Shown here in pieces: positions 6,450 to 8,209 of a DNA stretch of 8,209 nt. The position numbers and the translations under genes were made by a program. How positions within the stretch are numbered: position 1 is the stretch's first letter; each line of letters opens with the position of its first letter. The DNA comes from Gemmatimonadota bacterium (lineage in GTDB: Bacteria > Gemmatimonadota > Gemmatimonadetes > Gemmatimonadales > Gemmatimonadaceae), in contig PLMM01000206.1 in assembly GCA_003142495.1 (NCBI GenBank), forward strand, positions 1 through 8,209, given 5' to 3'. A model generated the notes under the pieces. That model made no database searches and was not told the origin of the DNA. It saw only the letters and a list, made by a program, of their open reading frames with translations.

Positions 6450-7060
6450 GCGACGCGCCGGCACTCTGGCTCTCCTGTTTTGGGAGACTGGCTGGCCGGT
6501 CAGCCCACGAGCTGAAGAATCCGCTGAACGGTCTTGCGCTGAATCTCGAGGTCGTGCGCTCGCGAAGCGCACGGGCGGGGACAGAAGGATCAGCGCTGGC
6601 CCCCTACGCCGCGGCGGCCGCGAGCGAGCTCGAACGCACCATCCCGCTCGTGGATGCCCTCCTCGCGTTGGCGCGCCCCCTTCCCATCCCCGTAGATTTG
6701 CGGTCGGCCCTGCAGCCGCTCTCGGTGCTGTACGGCGCCATAGCGGTCGCAGGCGGCGGGTCGCTCGTGTTGGAATACGAGTCGGAACATTTGTTTGTGA
6801 AAGGCGATGGCGACACCGTCCGCGCACTGCTGGCCGAGGCGCTGGATGTCACCATCGGCGCCAATCTCGAAGTGACCGGAAAGCTCGCCGATTCGGACGG
6901 AATGCTTTCGCTGCGCATGATCGGCGGCGCCGGCCGTCCGATTTCGGCCCGAATGGAACGATTCGCCGCTGAGCAGGACGTTCGGCTCAGCTCCGATGAA
7001 GACGAAACAGCTCTCCTGTTCCCCACGCTTGCGCGCGCTGGAGTCGATTCGAACACATGA
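6446..7060 (+). CDS. Histidine-kinase-like protein with degenerate ATPase domain
   Basis: A 204-residue soluble protein with no membrane segment or input domain. Near the N-terminus AHELKNPLNGL (20-30) is a perfect histidine-kinase H-box with phosphorylatable His21. Two predicted helices (about 12-42 and 52-78) would form the dimerisation hairpin. The remainder follows the usual ATPase-domain order: VDLRSALQPL (83-92), a strand around 107-111, and KGDGDTVRALLAEAL (119-133). However, the N-box asparagines are absent. The G1 box Asp-x-Gly-x-Gly is replaced by MIGGAGRPIS (158-167). The ATP lid and G2 box are missing before the final strand ETALLFP (187-193). It probably cannot bind ATP. ChpT and Spo0B, histidine phosphotransferases with ruined ATPase domains, are precedents for the architecture. 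The GTG at 6446 lies 4 bases after the aldolase stop. The partner is almost certainly the NtrC-type regulator that follows. Confidence 0.8.
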   Translation: MSDAPALWLSCFGRLAGRSAHELKNPLNGLALNLEVVRSRSARAGTEGSALAPYAAAAASELERTIPLVDALLALARPLPIPVDLRSALQPLSVLYGAIAVAGGGSLVLEYESEHLFVKGDGDTVRALLAEALDVTIGANLEVTGKLADSDGMLSLRMIGGAGRPISARMERFAAEQDVRLSSDEDETALLFPTLARAGVDSNT

Positions 7061-7111
7061 CCGAGATATGACCGAGATATGACCGCGATATGACCGCGAC
7101 ATGACCGCGAC
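7057..7111 (+). repeat. Five 11-bp tandem units forming a start/stop relay
   Basis: Five contiguous units begin at 7057, 7068, 7079, 7090 and 7101: ATGACCGAGAT twice, ATGACCGCGAT once, ATGACCGCGAC twice. A sixth, diverging copy begins at 7112 and is the start of the response regulator. Each unit reads as ATG, two codons, ATA or ACA, then TGA (peptides MTEI, MTEI, MTAI, MTAT, MTAT). Every TGA overlaps the next ATG as ATGA. The first ATG overlaps the stop of the upstream gene (7058-7060). Because 11 is not a multiple of 3 the frame shifts with each step, yet the chain lands exactly on the regulator start. No Shine-Dalgarno is present in the tract. Confidence 0.9.
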
Positions 7112-8209
7112 ATGACCGCCAAGATCCTGATCGCCGACGATGAACGCGCGATAACCGAAGGGTTGAGCGCCATTCTGCGCGACGAAGGCTACGACACCGA
7201 GGTCGCCAGCGATGGCGAGCGCGCGCTCCAGCGCCTCATCGCCGAGCCGTTTGGCGTTGTGCTGGCCGATCTCAAGATGCCGAAGGTCGACGGCGTCACG
7301 CTCCTCCGCGAAATCAGGCAGCACGGCATGGCCACGGAATGCATCGTCATCTCGGGGCAGGGAACGATTCGCTCCGCCGTCGACGCCGTCACCGACGGCG
7401 GCGCCTTCTACTTCATCGAGAAGCCGCTCAACGCCGAGAAGCTCAGCGAGCTCAAGGTGCTGATCAAGAAGGCGCTGGAAAGCTTCGAGCTGAAGCGAGC
7501 CAACCGCGCCCTCACGACCGAGCTCCAGACGCTCACGCACTACGGCGAGCTCACCGGGCAGTCCGAGGCGATGCGCAGCGTCTACGGCATCCTCGACGCG
7601 GTCGCGCCCTCCTCTGCCTCCGTCCTCATCCTCGGCGAAAGCGGCACGGGGAAGGAATTGGTTGCGCGAGCGATTCACAACAAGAGCGACCGCGTGAAGG
7701 GGCCCTTCCTCGCGCTCAACTGCGCCGCGCTTCCCAAGGACATTCTCGAGAACGAGCTGTTCGGTCACGAGAAGGGCGCCTTTACTGGATCGACGAACGA
7801 GAAGCCCGGCGCCTTCGAGATGGCCGATAGCGGCACGCTGTTTCTCGACGAGGTCGGCGAGATGGCCACCGATATTCAGGTGAAGCTCCTGCGCGCCCTC
7901 GAGTCGCGCTCCGTGCGACGCCTCGGTGGCAAGAAGGAGATTCCCGTCGACATCCGCGTCGTCGCGGCGACGAACAAGAATCTGGAGCGGGCGCTCGAGG
8001 ACGGAGAGCTGCGCGAGGATCTCTACTATCGCCTCGCGGTCGTCGAGATCGAGCTCCCGCCGCTTCGCGATCGCGTCGGCGATATCAAGCTTCTCGCCGC
8101 CGAATTCCTCAGCCGCTTCTCGCGGGAAAACAACAAGAAGATTCACTCGTTCGACGACGATGCCATCGAGTGGATCCTCAGGCACAACTGGCCGGGCAAC
8201 GTCCGCGAG
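7112..8209 (+). CDS. NtrC-family sigma-54-dependent response regulator, C-terminus beyond window
   Basis: The first 366 residues are present; the frame is still open at the right edge. The receiver domain (about 3-120) has the acidic pair Asp9/Asp10, the phosphoacceptor Asp53 in LADLKMP, Ser81 and Lys104 in EKP. After a linker helix comes the AAA+ domain (from about 145): Walker A GESGTGKE (175-182), the sigma-54 contact loop GAFTGS (222-227), Walker B GTLFLDE (241-247), RVVAATN (282-288), the arginine-finger region LREDLYYRL (300-308), PPLRDR (316-321), and WPGNVRE (360-366) at the edge. The missing part should hold the helix-turn-helix DNA-binding domain. It would remodel sigma-54 RNA polymerase at target promoters when phosphorylated. 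The contact loop ends in Ser instead of the consensus Ala. The ATG at 7112 is the only start compatible with the receiver domain, since the in-frame ATG at 7079 meets a TGA at 7091. It is probably phosphorylated through the upstream H-box protein. Confidence 0.95.
   Translation, partial: MTAKILIADDERAITEGLSAILRDEGYDTEVASDGERALQRLIAEPFGVVLADLKMPKVDGVTLLREIRQHGMATECIVISGQGTIRSAVDAVTDGGAFYFIEKPLNAEKLSELKVLIKKALESFELKRANRALTTELQTLTHYGELTGQSEAMRSVYGILDAVAPSSASVLILGESGTGKELVARAIHNKSDRVKGPFLALNCAALPKDILENELFGHEKGAFTGSTNEKPGAFEMADSGTLFLDEVGEMATDIQVKLLRALESRSVRRLGGKKEIPVDIRVVAATNKNLERALEDGELREDLYYRLAVVEIELPPLRDRVGDIKLLAAEFLSRFSRENNKKIHSFDDDAIEWILRHNWPGNVRE

Noticed and set aside
7057..7111. CRISPR-like or satellite array
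   Set aside because: Units are 11 bp and contiguous with no spacers. The start/stop pattern gives a better explanation.
6590..8185. A 531-codon open frame on the minus strand opposite the two regulator genes
   Set aside because: The plus strand here encodes unmistakable receiver and AAA+ motifs. The minus frame has low-complexity Arg/Ala/Glu/Leu composition typical of the antisense of GC-rich genes.

Overview
The window is GC-rich chromosomal DNA from a Gram-negative bacterium. It carries an outer-membrane-style lipoprotein, a sigma-54-type activator and long-form central-carbon enzymes. The very high G/C at third codon positions, the mycobacterial-type transaldolase, the long class II aldolase and the tail of a lasso-peptide-type B2 protein together suggest a Gemmatimonadota-like lineage. 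That placement is inference; no rRNA or other phylogenetic marker is present.

Layout. At the left edge (2-220) is the C-terminal end of a transglutaminase-like, lasso-peptide B2-type protein. It is followed by a GC hairpin and then a complete transaldolase gene (tal, 293-1426). Between tal and a convergent lipoprotein gene (1710-2567, minus strand) lies an AT-richer stretch. This is almost entirely one long imperfect inverted repeat (1431-1690), unlike anything else in the window. A 166-bp divergent intergenic region with a perfect hairpin and an overlapping direct repeat leads into pyruvate kinase (pyk, TTG start at 2734). Pyk overlaps a PhnP-type metallo-beta-lactamase-fold hydrolase by 4 bp (4143-4922). 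After a 103-bp gap come three tightly packed plus-strand genes: a class II fructose-bisphosphate aldolase-family protein with long N- and C-terminal extensions (5026-6441), a small protein with a histidine-kinase H-box but a ruined ATP-binding domain (6446-7060), and an NtrC-type sigma-54 response regulator that runs off the right edge (7112-8209).

How the genes work together. Tal, Pyk and the aldolase belong to the pentose-phosphate and glycolytic core, so this is a central-carbon neighbourhood. The last two genes look like a phosphorelay pair: a pseudokinase or histidine phosphotransferase and its NtrC-family partner. Physical linkage to the aldolase hints at co-expression with glycolysis but does not prove a regulatory link.

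The most unusual signal is the junction between those two regulators. Five 11-bp tandem units (7057-7111) each encode a complete four-codon mini-ORF (ATG, three sense codons overall followed by TGA). Each TGA overlaps the next ATG as ATGA. The chain starts on the stop codon of the upstream gene and delivers a ribosome exactly to the start codon of the response regulator. A one-step version of the same arrangement occurs at the aldolase/pseudokinase junction. This looks like a termination-reinitiation relay, and I give it as the best candidate for something not previously described.
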